From the NCBI RefSeq assembly GCF_033807575.1, contig NC_084717.1:3907692-3971691 (forward strand): a DNA stretch of 64,000 nt, given 5' to 3'. The stretch is from Cydia pomonella. Lineage: Eukaryota > Arthropoda > Insecta > Lepidoptera > Tortricidae. The position numbers and the translations under genes are program-made. Below, piece after piece: positions 31,909 through 43,930 of this stretch. Under the pieces are notes generated by a model. The model was not told the DNA's origin. It searched no databases and was given only the letters and a program-made list of their open reading frames with translations. Every line of letters begins with the position of its first letter. Positions within the stretch are counted from its first letter, which is position 1.

Positions 31909-32844
31909 ATCGTATAAATTACAGTGTTTAAAAATTAAATTAAAATTTAAAATTATTAATTAATTTAAAAATACTACTTACCATTATAAATTACAACACT
32001 ATCAATCAGATATACAAAAAAATAGCAGAACTCATTTAGTAATTCGAAAAACGTAAAAAAAAATTAATTTTGATCAATATCCTAAAACCATTTTGTTGCC
32101 CTACCCTGACCTATTGGATGTAGTGTTTGTTCTATAACAAATTATATTGGTAAATTTTTGTTCTATAACAAATTATTTTGGTATTATTATGGAAACATTT
32201 CTTTCAGCTTTCAAGTAACTCAAAAGTAACAAATAGACAATTTCATTTTTATATTACTCTCAGAAGAGATAATACTCCCATTGTTAATACGGCTGTGCTT
32301 TAATAATATATCTCAATATGAAGCCAGTAAAATAAAAGCAGACATCGGCTCAAACAGCCGTTAATGGAATCCAGAATTAACAATGCCAGATTAAAGTCCG
32401 CAACACGATGGTACAGCACTATTGTACGTAAACTGTTCACTGATGGCTCTTAAACCTTATTTCAAAGACTTAAGGTCCATAAAAGGTCATCTAGTTGTCA
32501 GTGCACACCATTCGGACTGATCAGACTTGCAAATAGCGGACGGTAAATTTGCCCACAAAGAATACAGGGAATTATGCGGGGTACAAACGAGGCTTTTATC
32601 CCGTGACTGTGACATACGGGGTTGGGTTATTTAGCTGGTCAGCCCAATAATGTGGTACAGTTAGCATCAAAAGTAGCGGAACGTACGCATCTAAGTAGGT
32701 ACCATTATCTAATAACTTAAGAAAAATGGATATGTCACTATAAATATGTAGAACAATTTTATTAGACTGTGACAGAGATACTTTTGAATGCGTACTGTAG
32801 ATGTATATCTCGTCATCATCTTACTCGCGTTGTCCCGGTATTTA
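31909..32844. other. no gene; short tandem duplication
   Basis: TTCTATAACAAATTAT-TTGGTA occurs twice at 32128-32185. Nothing else recognised. Confidence 0.4.
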
Positions 32845-33205
32845 AAATTAAATTAAAAATATTTCTTTCGGACTCTGGTTCCATAATTTGTTAGTATAAT
32901 ACACACAATACACTTACAACTACAACACTGTACAATTTACTTACAACTAGTGTCAGTGACATAAATTACTAAACCTAATATCTCCGGGGAGAGGCGCGCA
33001 CTGGGGCATGCATCTTATCCCAATATCGCATTATCGGGCAATCTACCCGTTCAGCAAGTGAGCTCAAGATGCTGTTGGTGCTACCCAGAACTCTTCGCAT
33101 CAATGATGAAATTCTGGTGCGTAAAATTGCGTGGAACCCCGGCACGCCCGCCGCCGCGAACATGCCGGACGCACTGCAATAGCGAGGGAGCCCCATCAGC
33201 ATCCT
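32845..33205 (-). pseudogene. LINE ORF2 C-terminus plus 3' UTR
   Basis: The minus strand reads LPRYCSASGMFAAAGVPGFH, AILRTRISSLMRRVLGSTNS, ILSSLAERVDCPIMRYWDKM, stop at 32975. It is recognisably the same family as 30497-30830. The UTR continues to an AT-rich end near 32845. The frame is uninterrupted for about 75 codons but lacks the rest of the protein. Confidence 0.72.
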
Positions 33206-33354
33206 GAACGCATTGTTTTATTAAACTCTCAATACATTGACGGCCCTCTGAGAATAGCTAATCCACAGTGCACACGAGTAGAAGGATTGGCAGAATGCCT
33301 TAAACAAGGTAACCTTTATACTGTCTCTATATCATGCGAACCTACGACTCAGCA

Positions 33355-33497
33355 TATTACAACGCATTATTATTATTTTGCCACGCGCCCACGGCCTGGG
33401 AGCCTGGAGTCCGCTTGGCAACTAATCCAGGGAATTGGCGTAAGCATTCGTTTTTATGAAAGCGACTTCCATGTGCCCTTCCAACCCAGAGGGTAAA
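33355..33497 (+). repeat. interspersed repeat (CACGCGCCCACGGCCTGGGA ... CCAACCCAGAGGG)
   Basis: Wording typical of a repeat seen across lepidopteran genomes. Not coding in itself. The frame crossing 33131-33496 is antisense LINE plus this repeat. Confidence 0.55.
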
Positions 33498-33524
33498 CTG
33501 TAGATATCAAATGTTATCCTAAAT

Positions 33525-33660
33525 CAAATCATATCATAATCATAATCATAATGTCTTGAGCATGTTTTTCATGAGGTGTCATCTTATTGTATAAATTCCC
33601 AAAAACTCATTGGTATTGGTACAAGCCGGGGTTTGAACCCGCGACCTCCGGATTGCAAGT
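33525..33660 (-). mobile_element. tRNA-derived SINE fragment, second family
   Basis: On the minus strand GGAGGTCGCGGGTTCAAACC contains a box B (GGTTCAAACCC), followed by TTGGTACAAT-like body and CTCATGAAAAACATGCTCAA. The last part recurs at 38898-38943 (same strand). Confidence 0.65.
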
Positions 33661-33789
33661 AAGTAAACCTAAACAGTAAGTAAACTAGACTGTCAGTGTA
33701 GAGTTTCGAATGAAATAAAATCACAACCGTCTGTAAATTAGATACAGACGACAATGTGCCAAAAATACGTTTATTTATTTAGTATAAAT

Positions 33790-34122
33790 TTTATTTTGAC
33801 ACTTGGAGAGACTTTACACCTCCAAATTTTATTAGTATTAGTACTCTGACATTGGGGACCTTTTACATCTCCAGATTTAATGTGTTTTTAACCATAGAGA
33901 CTATACATCTCTATTGTATTGTATTAATTATTTATTTTAAGATTATTATAATGTAATGTTTACCCAGGTATTGGCTGTTGTATTTATAAATGTTGTTATG
34001 TATTTTTCATGTCACTATATGATGTTACTATAAATGTTGTATTGACTTGTAAAAGAGCCCTTGAGGCCTACTTGCAGAATAAATTTTTGAATTTTGAATT
34101 TTGAATTTTTGAATTACGTAAA
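33790..34122 (+). repeat. LINE 3' UTR with (TTTTGAA)n tail
   Basis: CTTGTAAAAGAGCCCTTGAG, GCCTACTTGCAGAATAAATT then TTTTGAA repeats at 34083-34122. AATAAA followed by a short-unit tail is the usual CR1/jockey-like 3' end. Confidence 0.7.
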
Positions 34123-34836
34123 CAACTTAATATATGGGTCGTGTATATGTATTTTTGGGGCTTTGTTGGTATCGATATTTTTAGAAGTGACTGTACCTTA
34201 CTTCATTGCACTATAATGTGACTATTGGTAATAAGTTATTCTTTTTAAGTAAAATATAATTTTAATCCGTTTGATGACGTGTGTGTTGTGCGTTAAACTG
34301 ACTAATCTAACATAATGACCATTGCCATGTTGTTAGCAACATTGAATCAACATATTTCATTAAATAATAGAGTCCACTGCCCATGGGCATGGGTTCGCCG
34401 CACATATTTATTTATCTTACATTGAATTCTGAAAATAAGCTAGGGCATCTTAAACTTAATTTGCATAAATATCTATGTCTTGTAAGAATATTATGTCGAA
34501 ATATACGGCCTCCAATGAAATAAACATGGGTCCGAATCAATATATTCCTCATTATATTTCGCTGACGCGACCTCTTCGGACCCTTTCCGCGGTCTGTAAA
34601 TGACGAAATATGAGTAAGATTTGAATGGAGCTGAATATCAAAGCGTGCGCAATTATATTAAATAAGAAGATATAGGTAGGTATTTAAACAAAAAGGAACA
34701 TTGGGATGTTGTGTACTTACGTAAAAAGTTGGCGGGCGTAATCCTATTTACTACAAGCTACCTATCCAAGGTAAGCCCGGCAGCCCTGTGAAGAAGACTG
34801 ACGCGCTACGTGATCGCTAGGTGGACCCGCTAAGCA
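34123..34836. other. no gene seen
   Basis: AT-rich. No element ends recognised. Confidence 0.4.
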
Positions 34837-35153
34837 AGGCTCAGAACCGGTTTTATAAATAGCGGTAAATACCGGTTTGTTTAGATTTTATTTCGAACTG
34901 TCATAAGAACGCGAACGTTTTAACCCAAATAAACCGGTTTATTCGACGAGCGACGAGACGGTCGTCCGGCCTGGTGGTGTGCCACGTAAACAAAGACGAA
35001 TCCACATAGCAAGAAAGCGGGTTTTATTATTCTAAAGCGGATAATCTGACAAGATTTTTATGGAAATGTTGTGTTTTACGAACGAAACCGTAATTAAAAG
35101 CTTCGCGCCAAGTACGTGATAACGGTTTGTGAACTTAACCGGTTTCTGAGCCT
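34837..35153. mobile_element. MITE, AGGCTCRGAACCGGTT family, copy 2
   Basis: AGGCTCAGAACCGGTTTTAT at the left and AACCGGTTTCTGAGCCT at the right. About 317 bp. Related to 24261-24471 by its ends only. Confidence 0.7.
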
Positions 35154-35451
35154 AGCCGCTTAGACGATTTAAATCACAGGTCGCAGCTCTATAGGTTTCA
35201 AAATTTTGTTACGAACTTAAGTCTGTTTGTTATCTAGATAAAATGGCCAGATGGGCCCTTCGGATAGAGGAGATACCACACCAAATATTGTGGACGTGAG
35301 AGGTTGTCAAGCCTGTGGACCATGTTAACTTGTCTTACGTCTTAATCGTAGTTTTCAATTATTCTTCTTCATATTTTTTAGTCTAAAACCACGTGTCAAT
35401 TTTTGCCTTGAAACAATAACTAGGCCCAAATCATAAAGTAATTAAAATATT

Positions 35452-35560
35452 TATTTAAATCTAAACTTTGATAGCTGTCAATAGAGTTGAATATTATATC
35501 CACCATATATGGCTGCGTATGCGGTAAAGGATTAAGTGGTAAAGAAGAATCTGTTGTTGG
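35452..35560 (+). repeat. interspersed repeat pair with 40190-40285
   Basis: Shared: ATAGCTGTCAATAGAGTT, ATATATGG-TGC-TATGC. Unknown family. Confidence 0.6.
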
Positions 35561-35672
35561 CCGGTTGTAACATATAGTTTGCAAGTTCCATTTTTATGTA
35601 ATTAGTAATTTATTTATTAAAATACAGTGGTATTCTTTAAAATAGCCCCACAAAACTCAACAAAAAATGAAA

Positions 35673-36020
35673 CCTTTAAATGTTCGACACAGTAACGTAA
35701 TATGCTAATTTTCGCACTAGTGCGGTAAAGTAACACCATATGTACTGTAAAATACCTTATAGTAGGTAAATAATGACTACAATGTATGAAATAGTACATT
35801 ACGATACAAGTGCGAAAAATAGGAAATTCGAAACGAGTGGCGATAAATTAAAACACGACCGAAGGGAGTGTTTTAAATCGACACGAGTTGCGAATTACCT
35901 ATTCGCACATGTATCGTACAACGTTTTACAGTACATATGGCCCTTTAAATGTTCGACACAGTAACGTAATATGCTACTTCTCGCACTAGTGCTATAAAGT
36001 AGCCCCATATGTACTGTAAA
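35673..36020 (+). repeat. CGGTCGTG hairpin repeat, unit 1 with flanking module on both sides
   Basis: Central module 35792-35940 folds back on itself: TACGATACAAGTGCGAA pairs with TTCGCACATGTATCGTA, AATTCGAAACGAGTG with CACGAGTTGCGAATT, and AAAACAC with GTGTTTT, leaving GACCGAAGGGA at the tip. A second module (TTCGACACAGTAACGTAATA ... CCATATGTACTGTAAA) lies at 35673-35752 and 35941-36020. Copies at 39336-39610, 39612-39763 and 43249-43478. Confidence 0.8.
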
Positions 36021-37159
36021 TATTTTTTTTAACATAGATTTAAATTAAGTCTTATTATTTTCACTTATGGCTTTAGGCAAACTATTAAGTATCGAATTAT
36101 TTTGCTTATAGTATTTATCCTTGTAGTATTTATCCTTGTAGTATTTATTAGTTCTAGGAACGGATAGTTTGCCTGAAGTAACAGTCTTTGTGATGTAAAC
36201 ATGACTGACTGGTGTTAAGGAATCCGCTTAGTTAAGCTCTAAGCAGAATATTTGCAAACATTTCCTTTAGTGTGGGAGTATATCTTTATGACAGCTGTCT
36301 ATTATAAGTGAAGTTTCTAATACAAGTTGTAATCTTACTGGATTTCGGTCTTCAGGCACAACCCACGTCTAAAGAGAAATCTCTTTATTGTCTCTTTATT
36401 CTTTATAAAACCATTGCTGATTATATTCAATTTAATTTTGTTTTTCTATGTCAATCAATTTTTTAGAGGAACGTGCTTGGGTGAGTAAAAGGTACCGTTG
36501 TCGGCTAGACTTAGACTGATTTATTCAGTATTGACTAAGTATTTATATACAGTTGAGTGATCGTCATTTTATATACGCCATACAAACATTATCTTAATTA
36601 GATCAGCGCCTGCGATAATCTCTATCATGCTATAGACACGCTGATAATATGTTGCTGACCGCCACACATTTCAATCTCCATTATATCTACATAATTACAG
36701 TTGCCATATTCTACACCTCGTACGTTTTATAAAAAAAACTAAACCTAAGTGAGTTTATATATCACTTTCAGATCTCAAAAATACGATCAGTACAAAAAAT
36801 ATTTACAGATAAAATATTTGCTTAAACTCCCGGAATAACCCCCCGTCGTGACAAGAAAAGTCAAACTAAGCAAACAGGGTGATCCCAGATTATTTCTCTG
36901 TGCATTGATTTAGGTTGTATTTGCTCTGTGGACAAAATGACACGACCCACAATTTTGAAATGGGGTCATCCTTTCTTTGGATGTACAGAATATCTTACGG
37001 ACGTGGTGGCAAGTCAAACACTCTGCCCGATTCGAACTTTTAGATAAATCAAATACCTAATGGTGTAGATACGATATGGATCGGATATGTCAGTGTCAAT
37101 CGTGACGTTTCTTCAAACAAAATCATTACTTTACCACGTAGACCTATTTTTTTTAAATA
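36021..37159. other. no gene; short tandem and inverted repeats
   Basis: GTAGTATTTATCCTT is repeated about three times at 36110-36150, inside inverted AGGCAAACTAT/ATAGTTTGCCT at 36072-36174. The rest is unrecognised. Confidence 0.45.
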
Positions 37160-37501
37160 CTACGTCGGTGGCAAACAAACATACGGCCCGCCTGATGGTA
37201 AGCAGTCTCCGTAGCCTATGGATGCCTGCAACTCCAGAGGAGTTACATGCGCGTTGCCGACCCTAACTTAATTCCGCACCCTCGTTGAGCTCTGGCAACC
37301 TTACTCACCAGCAGGAACACAATACTATGAGTAGGGTCTAATGTTATTTGGTTGGTGTGGCTGTAAGGTGGAGGTCCTTCGCCAGTTGGGCTCTGCTCTA
37401 GATCTGTAATGATATCCGCTGTGCTGTGCCATACAAAGCGAGATGACATTCACAATGCCCATACCTCTCTTTTGGACGTAGTTTAAGGACGTACCCGGGT
37501 C
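37160..37501 (-). repeat. LINE-tail family copy
   Basis: Longest copy of the family, from the ACTACGTCGGTGGCAAAC end to GACGTACCCGGGT. Homologous throughout to 23815-24133. Confidence 0.8.
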
Positions 37502-37684
37502 CAATATTTGACGTGTTTTAAAGTTAGTTTAAAAAAAACAGTATGTTTATACTGTTATTTTTATAGGAATAACTAGAGCATAAGTGCTAGATATACCGTC
37601 CTAAATTGTAGACCTTTAAAATGAATTAGGACTTAGCCTTTTAAAGATTGTATTTATTCGTGTAATTGGGACGGGTGTAACAGT

Positions 37685-37757
37685 GTGCGGGTGGCGTAAA
37701 GGTTATGGCGTTAGCCTTAAAATATGAAGACGTCGGTTCGAATCCAGTCGGGCATTT
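37685..37757 (+). repeat. tRNA-derived SINE head or tRNA relic
   Basis: Box A TGGCGTAAAGG (37692-37702) and box B GGTTCGAATCC (37735-37745) are correctly ordered, but the T stem does not pair well, so it is not a working tRNA gene. No known SINE body follows. Confidence 0.5.
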
Positions 37758-38417
37758 AATGGATCAATTTATAAGAGCTAAGAAACTAATAGGACAATTT
37801 TAGAGGTATTTTAGAAACTTAAATTGGAAAGTTAAAGTTGAAATTCTATTGGTCGAGCATCATGCTCGTCACAATACTATAGGGCTATGTCATGGCCGGT
37901 AATTAAAGAAGTCCGCATCAAATAGTAGGTACTAAAGAAATCTAAAACTGAGACTTAAGACGAAAAAAGGAAGCAGCGAATTAAGGTTGAAACAAAAAAC
38001 ACTGTGGAAGTAATTTAATTTCCAGCTGTTCACATAAAACAACGAAGCAGAAGGAAAGCACTTGGATTGAACTTTTGTTTGTCTTTAAATTCCAACGCCT
38101 TTTGGAGATTTCTGGATAATTGGAATAATTGATGTTCAGGGTGGATCCGAGGATATATGCTTGTATGAGAAATGTTGACTCTATTGAAAAGTTTAGCTGT
38201 GCTATCACACCGCTACACAGGACATTATAATTGAAGATTATTTTGTTTCAAGTGAAATACCAGCGGTATCTCACTAGCACGCCATTATGCCACTTCGTCA
38301 GCACAAATCTGCCTGTAGAAATCAATATGAACTCATCTCCGTTGTGACCTAGTTCAGCGCCAGACGTCCTTACTATCCGATGTGACACCGTGCACAGCTT
38401 CAGCCGATTACGTTAAA
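37758..38417. other. no gene seen
   Basis: No recognised repeat or coding frame. Confidence 0.4.
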
Positions 38418-38690
38418 TATCATCATCTTCTCCTGGCCAGTTTCGGCCACGGCGACTGGATTTGTGCTAGCTAGTGAGAGCCACGGTCGTGTGCTCTCAG
38501 GTGGCTTACGTAGCCTATTTTTACAGCAAATGTACGAGTACGAACACACTCACCGCAGATCAGCACCCGTCCGAGAAAATTGTAGTTGATCTCCACTCTT
38601 CGAAGTTTTGCACTTTTGTACTCAACTGTATGCCTCCAGTGTGGCCGATCTTGTGCCTAAGTCTCCCAGTGTGATGGTGAACTCATATTT
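38418..38690 (-). pseudogene. possible LINE ORF2 C-terminus with finger-like end and (GAT)n tail
   Basis: The minus strand ends in GAAGATGATGAT at 38418 and just before it has an IGYVSHLRAH-type segment, as in the finger-ended LINE fragment at 14385-14735. Strongly decayed. Confidence 0.4.
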
Positions 38691-38897
38691 GTAGAGCAAT
38701 CTTTGCAATTACCGATATGGGTACAACATGTAAACGGAGAAAAATAATAGTTACTAAATCAACTATCATCAACGAAGCATGATCAAAGAAGCATTAGAAG
38801 TATGTACCTCTGAGAAGGTGACCATTTTGGCACAAAATGTATTGAGAAGACAGGTTTAATGACTTACTAGCGAAGGGCAACAATCGAATATAATACA

Positions 38898-38943
38898 CAT
38901 AATCATAATGTCTTGAGCATGTTTTTCATGAGGTGTTACTGTA
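38898..38943 (-). repeat. SINE fragment, second family
   Basis: CATAATCATAATGTCTTGAG and CATGTTTTTCATGAGGTGT are shared with 33525-33600. Confidence 0.6.
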
Positions 38944-39335
38944 TAATTTGCGGGCTAAATTCAATCAGCTCATTTGGTATATAACTATTATTATTATAAA
39001 AACAAGAAATCCGATTGCTAACATATATTTTTTTAAATGATCTTTTCACTAGCTTTGCTTTGATACTCATTTGGCTATGTGGTAAGAAAAAAACGAACCC
39101 CCCCTTTTTCGGGTAAAAAAAATTCCGAACCCCAGCTATCGTATGTATCTGACACGGCATGGTGTGACGTAAGGCGTCCTTAAGACTGTCCTAGGATTAA
39201 ATACTGCGCTGCGATTAAAATATGCCATTCATTATTTTTATTTCTGACTTGGAAAAGTTGAAAAGTTAACGGGATTCGTATTTAGAAATGGAAATTAAAT
39301 ACCAGTATACCGACTATTTAATATTATTTTCAGTA

Positions 39336-39610
39336 CATATGGTGCTACTTTTCCGCACTAGTGCGTAAATTAGCACATTATGTAACTCCCTTCGGTCGTG
39401 TTTTAATTTATCGCCACTCGTTACGAATTTCCTATTTTTCGCACTTGTATCGTAAATCACTATTTTAATGCGTAAAGTTTGAGGTGTTCCGTGCTTTATA
39501 GTGAGGCAGTAGACTTTATTCGAGCATTCTTCACGAAAACATACGTTAGAAATATTTTTACAGTACATAGCATATTACGTTACTGTGTCGAATATTTAAA
39601 TGGCCATAAT
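39336..39610 (-). repeat. CGGTCGTG hairpin repeat, unit 2 (rearranged)
   Basis: The minus strand shows the flanking module at both edges (CAGTACATATGGTGCTAC near 39336; ACGTTACTGTGTCGAA near 39575) around a half-copy of the hairpin module. Confidence 0.7.
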
Positions 39611-39611
39611 T

Positions 39612-39763
39612 ATGTACTGTAAAACGTTGTACGATACATGTGCGAATAGGTAATTCGCAACTCGTGTCGATTTAAAACACTCCCTTCGGTCGTGTTTTAG
39701 TTTATCGCCACTCGTTTCGAATTTCCTATATTTCGCATTTGTATCGTAATATACTATTTCACC
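39612..39763 (-). repeat. CGGTCGTG hairpin repeat, unit 3
   Basis: Full hairpin module in inverted orientation to unit 1, two bases from unit 2. Confidence 0.75.
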
Positions 39764-39821
39764 ACACCAACTAGTAAAGGCCCTCTTGATAGTGCAAAAA
39801 CCAATGAGAAAGTTGCATTTT

Positions 39822-39990
39822 ATCCACATGTGGAGCAAAGTAATCAGACGCAAATTTTGAGTTATTTGCTTATAGCATGGCAGGTAGAAATTAATTTTAA
39901 ATGATAATTATTTTATTACGGTCATTTGTATCTGATTTGGGTTGACTTTTTTGGTATCTCCTCGTGTTGGTGTGGTGAAAATATTTTTTC
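39822..39990 (+). repeat. interspersed repeat, copy 2 (pair with 25628-25830)
   Basis: Same blocks as copy 1, beginning TTATCCACATGTGGAGCAAA. Confidence 0.7.
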
Positions 39991-40189
39991 ACCACAGGTA
40001 ACTTAAACGTTGAAGTTACCACATTAAATTAGTCCTGCCACATTGAATTTTTGCCACACTAGTATCTTTTTACAATTTCTCAACACTGATGGCTTTGTGG
40101 TTTTAACCATTCTATTATACCATTGGGTTCGATTACAAACTGAGGTCCGATCAGTGTTTTAACTGCTTAACGCATGTCATAAAATATAT

Positions 40190-40285
40190 TTTGTTTAAAT
40201 TTGAACTTTAATAGCTGTCAATAGAGTTTATAACTGCCATAATAATATATGGTTGCATATGCCGTATATGGTTAATAGTTGGGAA
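40190..40285 (+). repeat. interspersed repeat pair with 35452-35560
   Basis: ATAGCTGTCAATAGAGTTTA and ATATATGGTTGCATATGCC match the other copy. Confidence 0.6.
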
Positions 40286-40394
40286 TACGCTTCGTTTTCC
40301 TTTATAGTACATTACTTTTTCGTGGTCAGTACATAATCATATAGTATTCTTGACCGTCTTTCAACTGATGCCACTTATTTTTTTATATCTTTAA

Positions 40395-40721
40395 GAGGGG
40401 AAATATAGCACGCGATCGTACATACAAAAAGAGAAAACGTTTTTCTACTTCGAAATATGTTCCATTCTCCATGATTTTTAGTATGTTATTGTCACAATGA
40501 AAGAGCAGATTTATACGTACTTTTTCTTCAAAATTTGCAAAACTATTGTTTTTTTTTTTAAAGCGAAACCTATAAACCCAGACTATATTACGCTGAAGCG
40601 ATCGATATCAAAATCAAAGTGATTTGTCAAGATTTAGTCAGTGGAAAACGTTATTTCCCAAATTGGAATGTTACAGAGAAAGTACCGTTATTTCGTTAGA
40701 TTCAAAAACGATTCTTCCCTC
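40395..40721 (+). mobile_element. piggyBac-like MITE with TTAA target sites, copy 1
   Basis: TTAA at 40391-40394 and 40722-40725 flank a 327-bp element with ends GAGGGGAAATATA and TCTTCCCTC. Its interior matches the inverse of 45268-45540 (GTGGAAAACGTT, GATCGATATCAAA). No transposase. Confidence 0.8.
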
Positions 40722-43248
40722 TTAAGGTTGATTCTGTTTTTTTTTGTCCTTAGTTAAAAATATATCGCTTTATCATTGACGGGTAAGTATGTCTTTTTGC
40801 AGCATCCCGGGCATGAAGAGTGGAGTTTTGTAAAAACATTCGTAAATGCAAGTTTTCTCATTGTGTACCTACTCTTAATATTGCACCAGTCGACCAACTT
40901 TTTTTTCGTATTTCTAAGTTTACCCGTCCCATTTTGATATTCTAAAGAAATGTTATATATTTTGCTTTTGACTTTAATACCTATAATTAAGGTTTATAAT
41001 CTCCTAAAAATATTATTCATTGAAGTTGAGTACACGTATTTACCTGTCTACGTACTTTTCGATACGGTCTTATCGCCCACTGCTGTGCATAAGCCTCTCT
41101 CCTAAGTGAGAGCAATCTTTGATAATGCCACTTTCGCTGTCTCAATTATCTTGTTTATTGCTTCTATTTGTAAAAATATATGTATAAGAAATTGTTTATA
41201 ATCTTTTAAATAGCAAGTATGATCTACCAAAATTTAATTGAAATACACCGTGGGCTGGTAAAACCCAAAAAATTATAACCGCGTATTCTTGAGGTCACAA
41301 GGACCGAAAAATGTTATATGAGTTTGCGTGAAATTCGGCAAAGAAAAATGCGTTTTCTGCACACGTTACATTATTTCTTTTTGCATATTGGCAAAAAAAA
41401 CATTACAACTTATAAGTAAAGTTTTTTTTACAGTTAAAAATTACGAATTTCCTTTAAAAATTTAATGTCAGTCAGTAGGTATATCTAAAACAAATTACAT
41501 AGGGGTAACGTTGTTGTAACCAAAACGACGTTTTTCACTAAGTTATTTCAAAAACAAATTTTCATTAGAATTGTCATTATCTCAAAAACAAGACCGAATT
41601 TAGAAAACTTTGTGTGAAATTTTTGTCTCTAAATACGGTCAAGAATACACCTTTAAAATCTGTCGGGTTTTATCAGGCGTACATACATATACATATAAAT
41701 TTTACCAATTACCGATCTCTTCTCAACATGCCTTCGGAAATTATTGCAAAATCTATTCAAAACCTTTGCAAAATCTGTTGAACACCCGTCGCTTTTAATT
41801 TTCGAACGCAGCCAAACTCAAACAAAAATTAAAACAACACTGATACCAATTGATTTTACAAACTTCTAACAAACATTCGCGCACCAATCCCTACTAATGC
41901 AAAAGCAAATTTAACTTTGCCGTTCTTGAAACACATCTACTTTGAAGTTCCATCTTGTTGAGTACTACATAGACATGGTTTAATATTTTGCAAATGCATG
42001 ACGAATTTGGCAAACTAGCGACGTCAGAATCCGTTCTGGAACCCAATTTGCATGTAAATTCATCGAAGTCGCGCCTGATAAACATTGCTGCGGCTAGAGT
42101 TGGCCGCACTTGGAGACTACGGGACATGTTTATGCAATACTGTCGAATTATGATTTATGAGTGAGTTGAATAGATTAGGCATTAATCGTATGTTTTCAGA
42201 TACCTCTATGCCAATGCGCCACTAGCGCGCCATTTGCAAATGGAATCGCTAAATGCTTATGCATTTCTTGGTAAGATTTGCTAGATAACTACTTAATCCT
42301 CATACGAGTATTACTTATCACTAAGCCTACACGATCCGAGAACTTAAAAAAATATAAATATGATAGTTATAGCCGGTCAAACAACTTTGTCAGTAGAAAA
42401 AGGCGCGAAATTCGAATTTTGTAGTGTTCGCGTCCGTATTTCCGTAGAGTAATTTCATACAAATATGTTTACCAAATATCACGCGAGATGGCTCTGTACC
42501 AGGAACGGCGTTTTCTACATCACGCTATTGAAATGTTTATAGGGATTGTATATAAGGGTTCGATATTATATTGGTAAATTGGCTTTATTTGTTAGTAGTT
42601 GTTTATTTCCATGGTCAATCCTTTATTGTTAAAGTGTGCCCTTTTTGAACGAGTTAGGAGTCCAATACACTAAGGAATGATTAGGTACCCTTCACGATTA
42701 CGTTTTTAATTTTGCCGCTTGTTTCAGTTGATGAAAATGGCTTGACATAAAATAACAGCTGGTGTTGAGAAAATACGATTACAAAAATAGGTCGTACAGT
42801 GCCATTAATATAGTCGATGTTTTTTTTAGTTTTATAAAGATAATAAATCCCAAAAATTACTGCGGGGCTTAGTATAGTTACGACCGGTCGCAGTGAAGAT
42901 CTTTTAGGGAGGCCAGTAGAATGCAACATGAAAGAAATACAAATATTAATGACGGAAAGCTTTTTATTGCATGACATGTTTTTAAGGGTTCATATGTATG
43001 TTACGCTGGCATTGTTGGCTATAGTTAGTTCAGTTAATATAGTTTTAATGAAATTTTCGACGATGTTTCACCCGAGCGCGAACATGATTTAATTAACCTT
43101 TTGTAAGTGTATGTTTTAATTTAATACTCGATGTTTATGAATCTCTATAAGCTCAATTGAGAAAGCCATGCGTGGTAAAGAGGGATAATAGAGATATGTT
43201 GTAGGGGTTTTGTTACTAACAGAGCGTTTAATGTTTTTTGTTTTTAAT
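40722..43248. other. no gene seen; small repeat traces
   Basis: 41068-41105 (CGCCCACTGCTGTGCATAAG) resembles an RTE tail on the minus strand. 41500-41760 shares diverged blocks (TAAATACGGTCAAGAATACA) with 46500-46640. No host exon recognised. Confidence 0.45.
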
Positions 43249-43478
43249 AGTACATTACGATAAAAGTGCGAAAAAATAGGAAATTCGAAACGAGTGGCGA
43301 TATATTAAAACACGACCGAAGGGAGTGTTTTAAATTGACACGAGTTGCGAATTACCTATTCGCACATGTATCGTACAACGTTTTACATTACATGTGGCCC
43401 TTTAAATGTTCGAGACAGTAATGTAATATGCTAATTTTCGCACTAGTGCAGTAAAGTAGCACCATATGTACTGTAAAA
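43249..43478 (+). repeat. CGGTCGTG hairpin repeat, unit 4 (hairpin plus flanking module)
   Basis: Hairpin module 43249-43397 then the module ending CACCATATGTACTGTAAAA. Same order as in unit 1, suggesting a 230-bp elementary unit. Confidence 0.8.
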
Positions 43479-43764
43479 ATACCTTTATATATTGTAAATA
43501 CCGGCCCTATCGTCCCTAAATAATTAAAATCTATTTATTAAGTATAACTTCAGCCAACCTATACGCTATTTGTGCCGCCGTCTGACGTTGGGTTACCAAG
43601 AATGTGTATTAAGGCACCGATGTCATTTTGGCTTAAGTTTAGATTGGCTGACGTTAAGAGCGCCTCCCTAAGGGCGCGATTTTTACTACACTCTATGGAA
43701 ATGTGCTAAACATCTTCCACAGATCCACAGATGTTGCAGTTAGGGGAATTGACCTGCTTCATTT

Positions 43765-43930
43765 TTTTTATTTATTACATACATGCAAAACCAACAGCTT
43801 TAAACATTTCTATAAGATACAATAGAAATACTGAGCCAATTTACAGGTTCTCACTTATAAAAATTAAATATAACAAAGATCAAATTTAAATACAGTTGAG
43901 TTACACACACAAGTGCCTACCTACAGTACA
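43765..43930 (-). repeat. LINE 3' UTR fragment, same family as the complete LINE
   Basis: On the minus strand ATAAGTGAGAACCTGTAAAT and GCTGTTGGTTTTGCATGTAT match the 3' UTR at 55181-55330. Confidence 0.7.

Noticed and set aside
33131..33496. 121-codon plus-strand frame
   Set aside because: Its first part is antisense to a LINE C-terminus, and its last part is a known-style interspersed repeat.
36480..36860. Possible solo LTR of a gypsy-type element
   Set aside because: No second copy, no TG...CA ends with duplication, and no primer site could be identified.
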